Virus record (IMG/VR): IMGVR_UViG_3300025128_000418
Span: 1 to 21,216 of that record
Strand: one strand, 5' to 3'
From: a virus
Length of the DNA stretch: 21,216 nucleotides
The position numbers were made by a program, and so were the translations under genes. Below, piece by piece: positions 1-6,698 of this stretch. The notes below the pieces were generated by a model. It made no database searches. It had not been told where the DNA came from and saw nothing but the letters and a program-made list of their open reading frames with translations. Every line of letters starts with the position of its first letter. Within the stretch, counting starts at the first letter, position 1.

Positions 1-10
1 CTGGGCGCAA

Positions 11-35
11 TTACAAATTAAGTTTGCGTTTGTAA
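11..35. repeat. Inverted repeat upstream of the rightward regulator gene
   Basis: TTACAAA (11-17) and TTTGTAA (29-35) are perfect 7-bp arms around an 11-nt spacer. The repeat covers the place where a -35 box would lie for the rightward promoter, so it could be a second operator. Read leftward it could instead be a weak AT-rich terminator; there is no GC-rich stem to support that strongly. Confidence 0.4.
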
Positions 36-51
36 CCGGCCTTAATATAAT
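23..51 (+). promoter_or_regulatory. Predicted sigma70-type promoter for the rightward gene
   Basis: A perfect -10 hexamer TATAAT lies at 46-51. The best -35 candidates are poor: TTTGCG at 23-28 with a 17-nt spacer, or TTGCGT at 24-29 with a 16-nt spacer, each matching TTGACA at about three positions. A weak -35 suits a regulated promoter. Transcription would start near 58, next to the palindrome at 60-75 and about 37 nt before the start codon at 95. Confidence 0.5.
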
Positions 52-59
52 AAGAAATA

Positions 60-75
60 TCAATTAATTAATTGA
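60..75. promoter_or_regulatory. Perfect 16-bp palindrome, probable operator
   Basis: TCAATTAATTAATTGA is its own reverse complement and begins 8 nt after the TATAAT box, so a bound protein would sit over the transcription start. The gene just downstream encodes a ribbon-helix-helix protein, a family that binds short palindromes as dimers and often represses itself. The binding is inferred from position and symmetry. Confidence 0.5.
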
Positions 76-78
76 CTC

Positions 79-89
79 GACCAATGGTC
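79..89. repeat. Small interrupted palindrome before the start codon
   Basis: GACCA-A-TGGTC is a perfect 5-bp inverted repeat with a one-base centre, 5 nt before the ATG at 95. No Shine-Dalgarno sequence is seen here. It could be an accessory operator half or chance. Confidence 0.3.
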
Positions 90-94
90 AATAA

Positions 95-382
95 ATGCTG
101 ATAAAAATTCTCTCCGCACAACTAAATGAAAACCAACAACAAATAAAATGCCCAATCCCACAAACGGCATCCCTACAATTGATGCCAACTAATGACATAG
201 GCCCAGGTCGAGCAAACGTCACTGTAACCCTAACCAAAAAACAAAAAGCTCAGGTTGAGAAACTTGCAGCCCAGTCAGGAATGAACCGCAACCAATACAT
301 GCAACAGGTTGTCCATAAATTGATTGAGGATGTCACCATCTTTGAGCAGCAAGTCCCCAAGGTGGGGAAAGGAAAGCTTTAG
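95..382 (+). CDS. Ribbon-helix-helix DNA-binding protein, probable regulator
   Basis: This 95-residue protein is the only gene on the plus strand. Residues 41-46 (NVTVTL) fit the N-terminal beta strand of an Arc/MetJ-type fold. Helices of about 47-60 and 64-78 follow, with a polar turn at SGMNRN between them. The first 30-40 residues are Gln/Asn-rich and look unstructured; an internal ATG at 182 would give a 66-residue protein closer to the usual length, so the start is uncertain. The gene is A-rich compared with its neighbours. It lies behind a TATAAT box and a perfect palindrome, which suggests self-regulation. Its stop overlaps the stop of the convergent lysis gene by 4 nt, with no terminator between them. 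The fold assignment is fairly safe. The role, whether repressor of early genes or antitoxin-like, is inferred. Confidence 0.65.
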   Translation: MLIKILSAQLNENQQQIKCPIPQTASLQLMPTNDIGPGRANVTVTLTKKQKAQVEKLAAQSGMNRNQYMQQVVHKLIEDVTIFEQQVPKVGKGKL

Positions 383-693
383 TTCGACAGCTTATCTAAT
401 ATTGCGGTCTGCCTGACCTCTATCCGGTCAAGTGCCTCATCTGTCCCCTCCTGCCGGGTGCGGATGACGGCAACGTCTGTTTTTATGTCTGAGATGTCAG
501 CAGCATGGTGGACCAGTGCCGTAGCATTGCCATCAATGCGCACCTTGTGGTTTTCTATTTCCTTGGTCTCACGGGCATGGTTGCCAATGACAGTGACGGC
601 AAAGCCCGCAAAGGACACGGCCCCAGAGAGGATGGTGATGACAAACCACTTGGGTAGTTTGACGGTGTTGTCTTTGTCTTTTTCTACGGTCAT
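379..693 (-). CDS. Membrane-anchored coiled-coil lysis protein (i-spanin or holin-like)
   Basis: A 104-residue protein with a short charged N-terminus and one hydrophobic segment (about 17-37: FVITILSGAVSFAGFAVTVIG). A long charged region rich in I/V heptad-like spacing follows, up to the end. One N-terminal membrane anchor plus an outward coiled coil is the layout of inner-membrane spanins, and XhlA-type holin accessories have the same parts in the reverse order. The start is well supported: AAGGAG at 698-703 lies 4 nt before the ATG, and the ATG overlaps the stop of the endolysin-like gene by one base (TGATG), so the two are translationally coupled. It is the last gene of the leftward operon. 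The lysis role rests on position and topology, not on a diagnostic motif. Confidence 0.55.
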   Translation of the reverse strand: MTVEKDKDNTVKLPKWFVITILSGAVSFAGFAVTVIGNHARETKEIENHKVRIDGNATALVHHAADISDIKTDVAVIRTRQEGTDEALDRIEVRQTAILDKLSN

Positions 694-1262
694 CAGTCTC
701 CTTGGGTGAGTAAATAGGTGAATTGTTTTTGCCCTTGGTGGGCTAGTTCATTGTTGAGTGTGGTGCGGAAATGGTCCCACTGCTCTGGTGGTAGGGTCTG
801 ACAACCTGCTGATGAGGTGGTCTGCAACCCTCCTTTATGGATATTGATGCCAAACCACCCGGTGTCCTCATAGGGTGGGTCCCCATCCCGGGTGACGGTC
901 ACCTCTGCCGCCTGCCTGAAAGCTTGGTATTTTCCCCGATGCAGGCCGGGTTTATATTGCCAGGTGCCAGAGTTAAGGACTGCCATGCCCTTGCCTGCCC
1001 CGGTCCCGCTGCCCTTGCGTTGACTGCTTGGGTCTGTGTTGGCATTGAATGCAGTGAATGAGTGAGGTGCGCAGACAAAGAGAGCATCATCATAGACCCC
1101 CCGGTCATTGCGTCCTGCTACCCCTAAAGAATTGAGATAATAACCACGCACACCCAACAGCACCACCTGCTTTTGTGCGTCATCCCCCAGGTGATGCGCC
1201 ACCTTGAGCCTGACTATCTGCTGCCCTAGTTGGGGTCTTTGTGCTGGCAGCAGTTCCGTCAT
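693..1262 (-). CDS. YkuD/L,D-transpeptidase-like enzyme, probable endolysin
   Basis: A 189-residue protein. Its C-terminal half carries GINIHKGG (H142) and, nine residues later, SSAGC (C154). This is the His and S-x-G-C arrangement of the catalytic site in YkuD-type L,D-transpeptidases, which act on the tetrapeptide stems of peptidoglycan through a cysteine. Related phage proteins with NIH..G...SSAGCQ occur in lysis modules. I infer a peptidoglycan-cleaving endolysin, since no lysozyme, amidase or transglycosylase gene is seen nearby. There is no signal peptide, so release would need the holin-like neighbour. The start lies 2 nt after the stop of the lipoprotein gene. It could instead be a cell-wall remodelling enzyme carried in the virion. 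Confidence 0.6.
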   Translation of the reverse strand: MTELLPAQRPQLGQQIVRLKVAHHLGDDAQKQVVLLGVRGYYLNSLGVAGRNDRGVYDDALFVCAPHSFTAFNANTDPSSQRKGSGTGAGKGMAVLNSGTWQYKPGLHRGKYQAFRQAAEVTVTRDGDPPYEDTGWFGINIHKGGLQTTSSAGCQTLPPEQWDHFRTTLNNELAHQGQKQFTYLLTQGD

Positions 1263-1264
1263 TG

Positions 1265-1486
1265 TTATTTCTCACTGTCAACCTCTAGGGTCTCGTTGAG
1301 CTTTCGAGCAAATACAATTGCCCCAACTGCGTGACCTCTGCCCTTGACCTCAACCCCGATGCCTCGCCTTGCGCCGGCAACAAAAGATGCCTCTGGGTCA
1401 CCTATCTGGTTGCCCAGGTCAGCAGAGATGCCACACCCGGAAAGGGTGAGGGCAGCGAGTGATAATAATATAAATATTGGTTTCAT
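1265..1486 (-). CDS. Small outer-membrane-type lipoprotein (o-spanin candidate)
   Basis: A 73-residue protein starting with a classic lipoprotein signal: basic start, hydrophobic core IFILLSLAALTL and lipobox L-S-G-C with Cys18 as the lipidated residue. The mature part is about 56 residues, Gly- and Ala-rich, with no recognised domain. It sits 2 nt after the upstream gene's stop and just before the endolysin-like gene. In phages of Gram-negative hosts a short lipoprotein in the lysis cassette is usually the outer-membrane spanin. Here the possible inner-membrane partner is two genes away, at 379-693, so the pairing is tentative. The lipobox is direct evidence for a diderm, probably Gram-negative, host. 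Confidence 0.6.
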   Translation of the reverse strand: MKPIFILLSLAALTLSGCGISADLGNQIGDPEASFVAGARRGIGVEVKGRGHAVGAIVFARKLNETLEVDSEK

Positions 1487-1488
1487 GA

Positions 1489-1854
1489 TCAGTCAGGTTG
1501 GATGGGTGCAGTGGCGGGGTCTACTTTGGCAATGATCCGGGTCTTATGCCCGGGCCAGAAATCTTTTGTGAGTCCGTGACGGTGTTGGAAATCGCCAACA
1601 AATTTGTCAGCAATCTTTTTGACGGCAACCTCAAGAGAAATGAAAAGCAGGCCACCAATGCCGGCAGCAATTTGATAGGTGGTGTCACCTGACTCAATGC
1701 CAATTGATCCCAACCAGGCAGAGGTGGTGAGTCCAATCTTGTTGACCAACCACCCAATCTTGGAGTGGCAGAATTTCATCAGGGGCTTTGCGAGTGTGTT
1801 CATGATTGGATTGCGGGCAGGGGTGGATTTTCTAAGCCTTTTTAAAATTCGCAT
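1489..1854 (-). CDS. Small membrane protein, holin candidate
   Basis: A 121-residue protein with a very basic N-terminus (MRILKRLRKS) and one clear membrane segment near residues 62-80 (IAAGIGGLLFISLEVAV). A weaker hydrophobic stretch around 35-52 precedes it, and the C-terminus is hydrophilic. Size, topology and position just before the lipoprotein and endolysin-like genes fit a holin, but there is no family signature. The chosen ATG follows TTTAAA by 2 nt, as do the portal, protease-capsid and major tail protein starts. A second in-frame ATG at 1803 would remove the basic leader; dual starts of this kind occur in lambda-type holin/antiholin pairs. Its 42-nt leader holds a GATAGGG element. 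Confidence 0.5.
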   Translation of the reverse strand: MRILKRLRKSTPARNPIMNTLAKPLMKFCHSKIGWLVNKIGLTTSAWLGSIGIESGDTTYQIAAGIGGLLFISLEVAVKKIADKFVGDFQHRHGLTKDFWPGHKTRIIAKVDPATAPIQPD

Positions 1855-1869
1855 ATTTTAAATCGCATA

Positions 1870-1877
1870 GATAGGGT
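1870..1877 (-). promoter_or_regulatory. GATAGGG intergenic element (copy 1)
   Basis: GATAGGGT on the plus strand, ACCCTATC in the sense of the genes, in the 42-nt gap before the holin candidate. It lies 15 nt before that ATG, closer than the 29-31 nt of the other three intergenic copies. The function is unknown. Confidence 0.4.
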
Positions 1878-1896
1878 CGGAGATTGCAGACAGGCT

Positions 1897-2238
1897 CTAG
1901 GGATTGTCCCCTAGATCCGGTTCTCCCTCCGGTTCATAATCAGGGACCGGGAAAAACCCTGCACCCTCAGACTCGGCAATTGATAACTTTGCCCGATTGT
2001 CTAGCCGTGTCTGTATATCGGCAGGGACATCAACGAGGGCAGCGCGGTCAACATCAAAGGGGACAAGCCACTCATTGCGGTCTGGGTGTTTGATTGGGTC
2101 AGCATACTTTTCAGCAGCATAACCCTCAATGCCTCCGTCCTCCACTGAACGGGAGGCAAGAGCATGGCACAAATCACAAGCGGCCTGTGCCTCTGCGAGT
2201 GCATCAGACCCGGTGTAATGGAGATAAAAATTTTCCAT
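1897..2238 (-). CDS. Small acidic protein of unknown function after the lectin gene
   Basis: This 113-residue protein is acidic overall. It starts MENFYLHYTGSD, has a C-x-x-C pair (CDLC) near residues 22-25 and ends in a low-complexity acidic tail (EPEGEPDLGDNP). I do not recognise the family. Its ATG directly abuts the TAG of the lectin gene (TAGATG), so it is coupled to it. A small protein straight after a receptor-binding gene may be a fibre-assembly chaperone or tip component. That is only a positional guess. Confidence 0.55.
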   Translation of the reverse strand: MENFYLHYTGSDALAEAQAACDLCHALASRSVEDGGIEGYAAEKYADPIKHPDRNEWLVPFDVDRAALVDVPADIQTRLDNRAKLSIAESEGAGFFPVPDYEPEGEPDLGDNP

Positions 2239-3177
2239 CTAATAACCCAATCCAGTTGTCCCACTTGTTGCATCAACATTGTGACGTTTGCACATTTGCA
2301 AAATAAGGGATTCAACTTGTGCATTACTGATGTCAGAGTCTGTGACATCAAAAAGAATCACCTCGGCAATATACCCGTCGAGGGGTGCGGTCTCCAGGGG
2401 ATCATTGCCAACGAAAAAAGGTGCTGTTACCGTGGAATCTTTAGCATAGGCGTAGGGGTAAGTATATGTTTGGTCTGATTTCATGAAGAGAGTCGGCTTG
2501 TTAGTGTCGGAGGGCAGCCTTACTCCACTTACCTGATCGTAATTGGTCCCCGGATTGTCATATTGGTTATAAGTTCCGCTTATCCAGTTTGTGGAATATT
2601 TGTAACTGGATGTCGGTGCATAAGCCCAGATCACTCGGTTCTCTTTTGGGCTGGTGTGGTTGATGTTGTAAAGCATCCACTGGCGATCTGTATCCCAATT
2701 TGTATTGCCGGACTGCCCACAGATACCTTGTGTCGCCCCGTAGGTTGTCTGATACATTGCAACCAGCACCAACGGAGAGTCTATGTCTCGGTCTGTATCA
2801 GTCCCGCAGAATAGCCCTGTCTTAGTGCCGCCCCGCTTAAATTCAACAATACCCTGCGTGAAACAATGTTCATCCGCTGAAACATCGGTTTCGCTTATCT
2901 TTCTATTGTGAGCGTCAAAGGTATTAGACCCACCCCCATCAGGGTCACCTGGATTATAATAGTAAGGCTGGGCAGCGGCAACTGATTGTGAGAGTGTCCA
3001 ATCCTCTCCCAAGTTTGCCGGAGTCCACCGTGACCTCCACTCAGAGACTTTATAGCTCCCGTCTATATTCAGAGATTCCTCTAGTGTTGCGTCCCACCAC
3101 GCAAGAGGCTCATTGCCAAAAAACTCATAACCATAAGGAGTGGTTGAGCTTGCCGTCACGCCTGCGGGTATAAACAT
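2239..3177 (-). CDS. Concanavalin/LamG-like lectin, probable receptor-binding tail protein
   Basis: A 312-residue protein with the two marks of a laminin-G/concanavalin-like jelly roll. Near the N-terminus is PLAWWDATLEESL; near the C-terminus, at about 265-300, is DGYIAEVILFDVTDSDIS followed by VESLILQMCKRHNV. The closing pattern GYIAEV-hydrophobic-D followed by an amphipathic helix is typical of these sandwiches in phage adhesins. The middle is rich in Tyr, Asn and Gly, as in sugar-binding loops. The gene follows the large tail fibre with only 4 nt between them. I infer binding to a surface glycan. Its base composition is more AT-rich than the neighbouring fibre gene, as expected for a host-range gene exchanged between phages. 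Confidence 0.6.
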   Translation of the reverse strand: MFIPAGVTASSTTPYGYEFFGNEPLAWWDATLEESLNIDGSYKVSEWRSRWTPANLGEDWTLSQSVAAAQPYYYNPGDPDGGGSNTFDAHNRKISETDVSADEHCFTQGIVEFKRGGTKTGLFCGTDTDRDIDSPLVLVAMYQTTYGATQGICGQSGNTNWDTDRQWMLYNINHTSPKENRVIWAYAPTSSYKYSTNWISGTYNQYDNPGTNYDQVSGVRLPSDTNKPTLFMKSDQTYTYPYAYAKDSTVTAPFFVGNDPLETAPLDGYIAEVILFDVTDSDISNAQVESLILQMCKRHNVDATSGTTGLGY

Positions 3178-3181
3178 ATGA

Positions 3182-5293
3182 CTATGAGGTCAGATCTCCA
3201 ATCAAATCAAACTCAGATGCGCCAGTGCCTTTTGTTATGCAGACCAGAGTTGCTGCACTAAATTGGTTTGCCAGTTTTTTCTTGCCCCCCACTGAGTTGA
3301 TGGTCACACCACTTGCAGCCTCAATCTCAACTGCACCGGCCCCAATCCGCATGATTGTGATCTGATCGCCGGGTTGGATCAGGTCATCAGGGACCGTCAA
3401 GGTGTGGTCAGAGGCATTGTTGATTCTCACCAATGACCGGGCATCCCCGGCAACCAGTGTGTAGGTTGTCCCGGTTTGCGTGTTGATTGATGTGCGCAGT
3501 TGATCAAAGCGCACCGAGTCATTGTCACTGCTACCGGCAGCAAGGTTGGTCAGTTTCGCACTGCTTGCATCAAGGTCACCGGATAATGTGCCACCATACC
3601 AGATGCCGTTGCTGATGTAGTAGCTGCCAAAGTCCACACCCCCTGACATTGTGCCACCTGATAAATCAAGCTTGAGATCAAGTTGCCCCTTGTTGACGGC
3701 ATCACCAGACGCACTGCCATCAGTTAAATTGGTTACTTTGTAGGATGACTGTGCATCAAGATCACTATAAAGGTAACAACTGTATAGATAAGCGTAATAA
3801 ATAGAATTATTTTGCATATCAAGAGTGCCACCCATTGTGATTGACCCATTGATTGTCACGCCACCATCCAACGGCACTGCACTCACCTGGGATGCTGTCA
3901 CTGAGTGGGGGTTGCTGGTGCTGCCTGTGTGAGAGGATAGGTCTGAGCTTGATGCCTTTGCATCCAGTTGGGTCTTGGTCACTGCGTCCTGTGCAGATGT
4001 GCCATCACCAACCCCGGTGATCTTGCTGGTCCCCATTGCCAACTCACCACTCATAGTGTCCCCGGTTTTGTCCAGGGCATTGGTCACCTGTGCGGCGGTA
4101 TAGTCTCCAGAGGTTGCTGCAACTGTGCCGGTCCTGCCAAAAACACTGGCAACATCAGAGGCATCCCGGCTGAGTGTTGTGCCGTCATAGCTTAAACCGG
4201 TCAAGGCCACATTCTCAAGTTGTGCAACGTCTGTGCCTCCCAGCTTAAAGACTGTGGACCCGGTGGGGGATAGCGGGGCAGAGCTACTGGTCAATTCTGC
4301 TGCCGGCTCAAGGAGCGTGATGTCCTCCTGATAATAAACCTCCTCACCTTTGCGCAGAGTGAAACCAACTGACAGGGGTGTCCCGTCCTCTTTGGCTGCA
4401 TAGGCAAGACCTGTTGTGGTCAATGCCAAGGTTGCAGTCACTGATGGTCTCTTGACCAGATTGCCTGACCCCGCTGAGAGTGCAGTCTTGTCACCGTTTG
4501 AGGCGTAGGTGATCTGCCACTTGCGTTGCCCGGTCTTTTTGACTGACCCAATGTCATCACTGAGCAGGGTGTTGAGGATCGCCTTGACCTGGGCAGCAGT
4601 TGCCTCTGTTGAAATTGGTTGTGAGTCTGAAAGGACAAAGAAAGACCCGGGTGCAGGATCGTTTGAGACTGAAACCTCAACCACCTCACGGGTGCTTGCA
4701 GTTCCCTCAACAATCGTGCTGATGGCGAGTGCAGGAGCACTATTGGCAGACCACCCTGATGTGGTCACCTCTGCCAGTGCTGCCTCCTCAAGTGTCAGGA
4801 TCTGCACCTCTTTGGTTGACCCATTGCCTGCTGTTGCCTCTGAAAGATAAACGCCGGCAGGTTGGATGCTCTCTGCCACACTTGCGGTGATTGCTGCCCT
4901 TGAGCCTGCTGACCGGAATGTGATGCTGTAGGCCCTGCCTGAGTCAAGGGTCTCAACGTCAACCCCCCCGGCAGTGGCAATCTCAGCTATTGAGTTTAAT
5001 GCTGCCTCGATGCGCTCCCGCAGTTTAGGTTTTGAAAGATCAATTGCCTCTGTGGTCCCGGTCCAGGTCAGGGTGAGGATGCCGGTGTTGAGCTTTTGAC
5101 CTGCCCTGCCAAGCACCACCTCATAATCTGATGACCCTGGTGTGTCATATCCACCATTATTGTCTACAAGGAACAACTCAAGCGGGACCTCTGCTGTGCG
5201 TTCTGCCCGGAGTATCTCAGAGATGGTGACCGGGGTGGTGTCATCAAACCCCTTTTGCAAACGAGCAGAGTCTGTGTTGTAAATTAATCGCAT
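3182..5293 (-). CDS. Large tail fibre protein with repeated modules
   Basis: A 703-residue fibre. The N-terminal third holds two related beta domains of about 95 residues, each ending in an aromatic-basic strand pattern (for example RAYSITFRS and RKWQITYAS). FGRTGTVAATSGDY at about residue 391 and SHTGSTSNPHSVTASQV are common linkers of phage fibres. Three spaced repeats follow, near residues 428, 526 and 586, of the type K-[ILV]-T-x-[VL]-x-D/A-G-[ST]-x-x-D-[AS]-V-x-x-x-QL, which build trimeric shafts. A compact beta domain (about 605-700) closes the protein. It should project from the tail tip. The ATG follows the upstream TAG by one base, and no Shine-Dalgarno sequence is seen. Confidence 0.75.
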   Translation of the reverse strand: MRLIYNTDSARLQKGFDDTTPVTISEILRAERTAEVPLELFLVDNNGGYDTPGSSDYEVVLGRAGQKLNTGILTLTWTGTTEAIDLSKPKLRERIEAALNSIAEIATAGGVDVETLDSGRAYSITFRSAGSRAAITASVAESIQPAGVYLSEATAGNGSTKEVQILTLEEAALAEVTTSGWSANSAPALAISTIVEGTASTREVVEVSVSNDPAPGSFFVLSDSQPISTEATAAQVKAILNTLLSDDIGSVKKTGQRKWQITYASNGDKTALSAGSGNLVKRPSVTATLALTTTGLAYAAKEDGTPLSVGFTLRKGEEVYYQEDITLLEPAAELTSSSAPLSPTGSTVFKLGGTDVAQLENVALTGLSYDGTTLSRDASDVASVFGRTGTVAATSGDYTAAQVTNALDKTGDTMSGELAMGTSKITGVGDGTSAQDAVTKTQLDAKASSSDLSSHTGSTSNPHSVTASQVSAVPLDGGVTINGSITMGGTLDMQNNSIYYAYLYSCYLYSDLDAQSSYKVTNLTDGSASGDAVNKGQLDLKLDLSGGTMSGGVDFGSYYISNGIWYGGTLSGDLDASSAKLTNLAAGSSDNDSVRFDQLRTSINTQTGTTYTLVAGDARSLVRINNASDHTLTVPDDLIQPGDQITIMRIGAGAVEIEAASGVTINSVGGKKKLANQFSAATLVCITKGTGASEFDLIGDLTS

Positions 5294-5296
5294 GAT

Positions 5297-6373
5297 CTAG
5301 CTTTGTGAGATGACTTTAATGAGTGCAGGATTGGCAACTGTTGAGGCATTGCTGGTGACGTTGAGCCTCATAAATTCAGCAAATAAATCATCTCCCACCA
5401 AATGCTGTGTCTGGTTACTATTTAAATTTTCAACAGTTGTGGTGGGAGCATCGAAAAAGTTTTCACCGTCATTGCTCAACTCAACCTTGAGGGCAAGAGC
5501 AGCATCAGGAGCAGAGGCAAGTCTGATGTCTACGGCAAACCTGCCACGGGTCTGGATCACGTTGCTGGGGCCTGCAATTCCAGGTGGCAGCGTTGATGTG
5601 GTCTGATTCTCAGCATCCAAATCAACCCCACTGATGATGGTTGATGATGCGCTTGCATTGCCGGCAGCAATCTCAGCAACCAGTGTGCCATCAACCCCGC
5701 CCCGGATAGGTGAGACAGACACCTTGGTTGCATCACTTGCCGTGGTCACCCATGACAATTGGCGTGAGCAGGCGATTTTATCACTCAAAGTGATTGTGGA
5801 CCCTGACACGGTTGCGGTCAGGTAAGGATTAGCCCCATCTGTGTTGGTCCAGTCGGTCCCCTCTGATGCATAAGATCCACCAATGGCAGCGTCATTGATT
5901 GCAGAGGCAAGATTGATTGCACAATTACCAGTGTCTGAGACTGACTTGACTTGCCCATTCGTTGAGGGTGTGCCAGTGGTCCAACTAAAGGTCCTAGTAA
6001 ATCCATTAAGCCCAATCTCCAGGGTGTCAGTCCCAGGTTGACTTAAGATCACAATTGTCCCAGTTGCCGCAGTGCCGTTGTTGCTCCTCACCTCTGCCTG
6101 CCCGGTCAGGTTGTTTTCTGTGGTGGCACTGGACCGGTGAGAGGCAAGGTATAGGTCAGACCATGCTGTTGAGCTAAGTGCCTCAATCTTTCCCTCATTG
6201 CTACCAACGGCAAGAGTGGCACTGGCAGCGGCACTGTCAGAGGTTGCCCTGCCGAATAGATACCAGGAATCATCATCTGCTGCTGCGGACGACCTGACAT
6301 AGACACCTGACCCTGAGTTGTGTGTGCCAATCATGGACACATCACCTAGAAAGCTTACCGTGTGGACACTCAT
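5297..6373 (-). CDS. Tail tip/adhesion structural protein
   Basis: A 358-residue beta-rich, Ser/Thr/Ala/Gly-rich protein. Residues of about 100-235 contain TLEIGLNGFTRTFSW, an AINDAAIGGSYAS helix and NPYLTATVSGSTITLSD. I recognise this as a domain found repeatedly in tail and fibre proteins of uncultured phages. The C-terminal 100 residues (RFAVDIRLASAPDAALALKVELSNDGENFFD) look like a beta sandwich. There is no enzyme motif. It lies directly before the large fibre gene, so it probably connects the fibre to the baseplate or decorates the tip. A 40-nt gap with a GATAGGG element precedes it, which suggests a separately controlled fibre segment. Confidence 0.6.
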   Translation of the reverse strand: MSVHTVSFLGDVSMIGTHNSGSGVYVRSSAAADDDSWYLFGRATSDSAAASATLAVGSNEGKIEALSSTAWSDLYLASHRSSATTENNLTGQAEVRSNNGTAATGTIVILSQPGTDTLEIGLNGFTRTFSWTTGTPSTNGQVKSVSDTGNCAINLASAINDAAIGGSYASEGTDWTNTDGANPYLTATVSGSTITLSDKIACSRQLSWVTTASDATKVSVSPIRGGVDGTLVAEIAAGNASASSTIISGVDLDAENQTTSTLPPGIAGPSNVIQTRGRFAVDIRLASAPDAALALKVELSNDGENFFDAPTTTVENLNSNQTQHLVGDDLFAEFMRLNVTSNASTVANPALIKVISQS

Positions 6374-6404
6374 TGCCCTAAATTACAACCCCCAGAGGGT
6401 CTAG

Positions 6405-6413
6405 GATAGGGGT
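6405..6413 (-). promoter_or_regulatory. GATAGGG intergenic element (copy 2)
   Basis: GATAGGGGT on the plus strand, 31 nt before the ATG at 6373, in the 40-nt gap between the ParB-like gene and the tip protein. Read in the gene sense, CCCTATCCT is followed by a G-run and ends GCAATG. It aligns well with the copy at 17516-17523. Confidence 0.45.
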
Positions 6414-6698
6414 CTAAACATACCAGACCCCACACACCTCAACCGGGACCATCATGTCAAGTCTGTCAGTCTGCGCCAAATACGACAACCGGTGATTGCC
6501 GTCACCAATCCGGGGTGCTGATCCTTTGAAAAGAACAAGTTTTGCCGGGTGCTTTGGCAACCACCCCTCAAGGTCAATTGACTGCATGACCTCCGGGTCT
6601 AGTTGACTAGGGGTGACCATTCCTGCCTTAAAGAGTATTCCTGCCGGCAAGGTGACCTTATGGGTCATTGATTGGGTCAGTCTATGTCTGCCGGCCAT
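6414..6698 (-). CDS. ParB/sulfiredoxin-like small protein
   Basis: A 94-residue protein. LVLFKGSAPRIGDGNHRLSYL (residues 54-74) contains the G-D-G-x-H-R core (65-70) of the ParB N-terminal/sulfiredoxin fold, followed by a VPVEV strand. Members of this fold bind or hydrolyse nucleotides or nick DNA. Full ParB proteins carry a helix-turn-helix after this domain; here the protein ends directly after it, so it is a stand-alone domain. The upstream tail gene overlaps its first 22 nt. A second ATG at 6668 would remove the overlap and leave 84 residues; neither start has a Shine-Dalgarno sequence. A nucleotide-binding domain is unexpected between tail genes, and its role there is unknown. Confidence 0.55.
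   Translation of the reverse strand: MAGRHRLTQSMTHKVTLPAGILFKAGMVTPSQLDPEVMQSIDLEGWLPKHPAKLVLFKGSAPRIGDGNHRLSYLAQTDRLDMMVPVEVCGVWYV

Noticed and set aside
458-709. Plus-strand frames in the lysis region (for example 458-709 and 837-1061)
   Set aside because: They are antisense to genes with clear features (membrane-coiled coil protein, YkuD-like enzyme) and have no recognisable domains.
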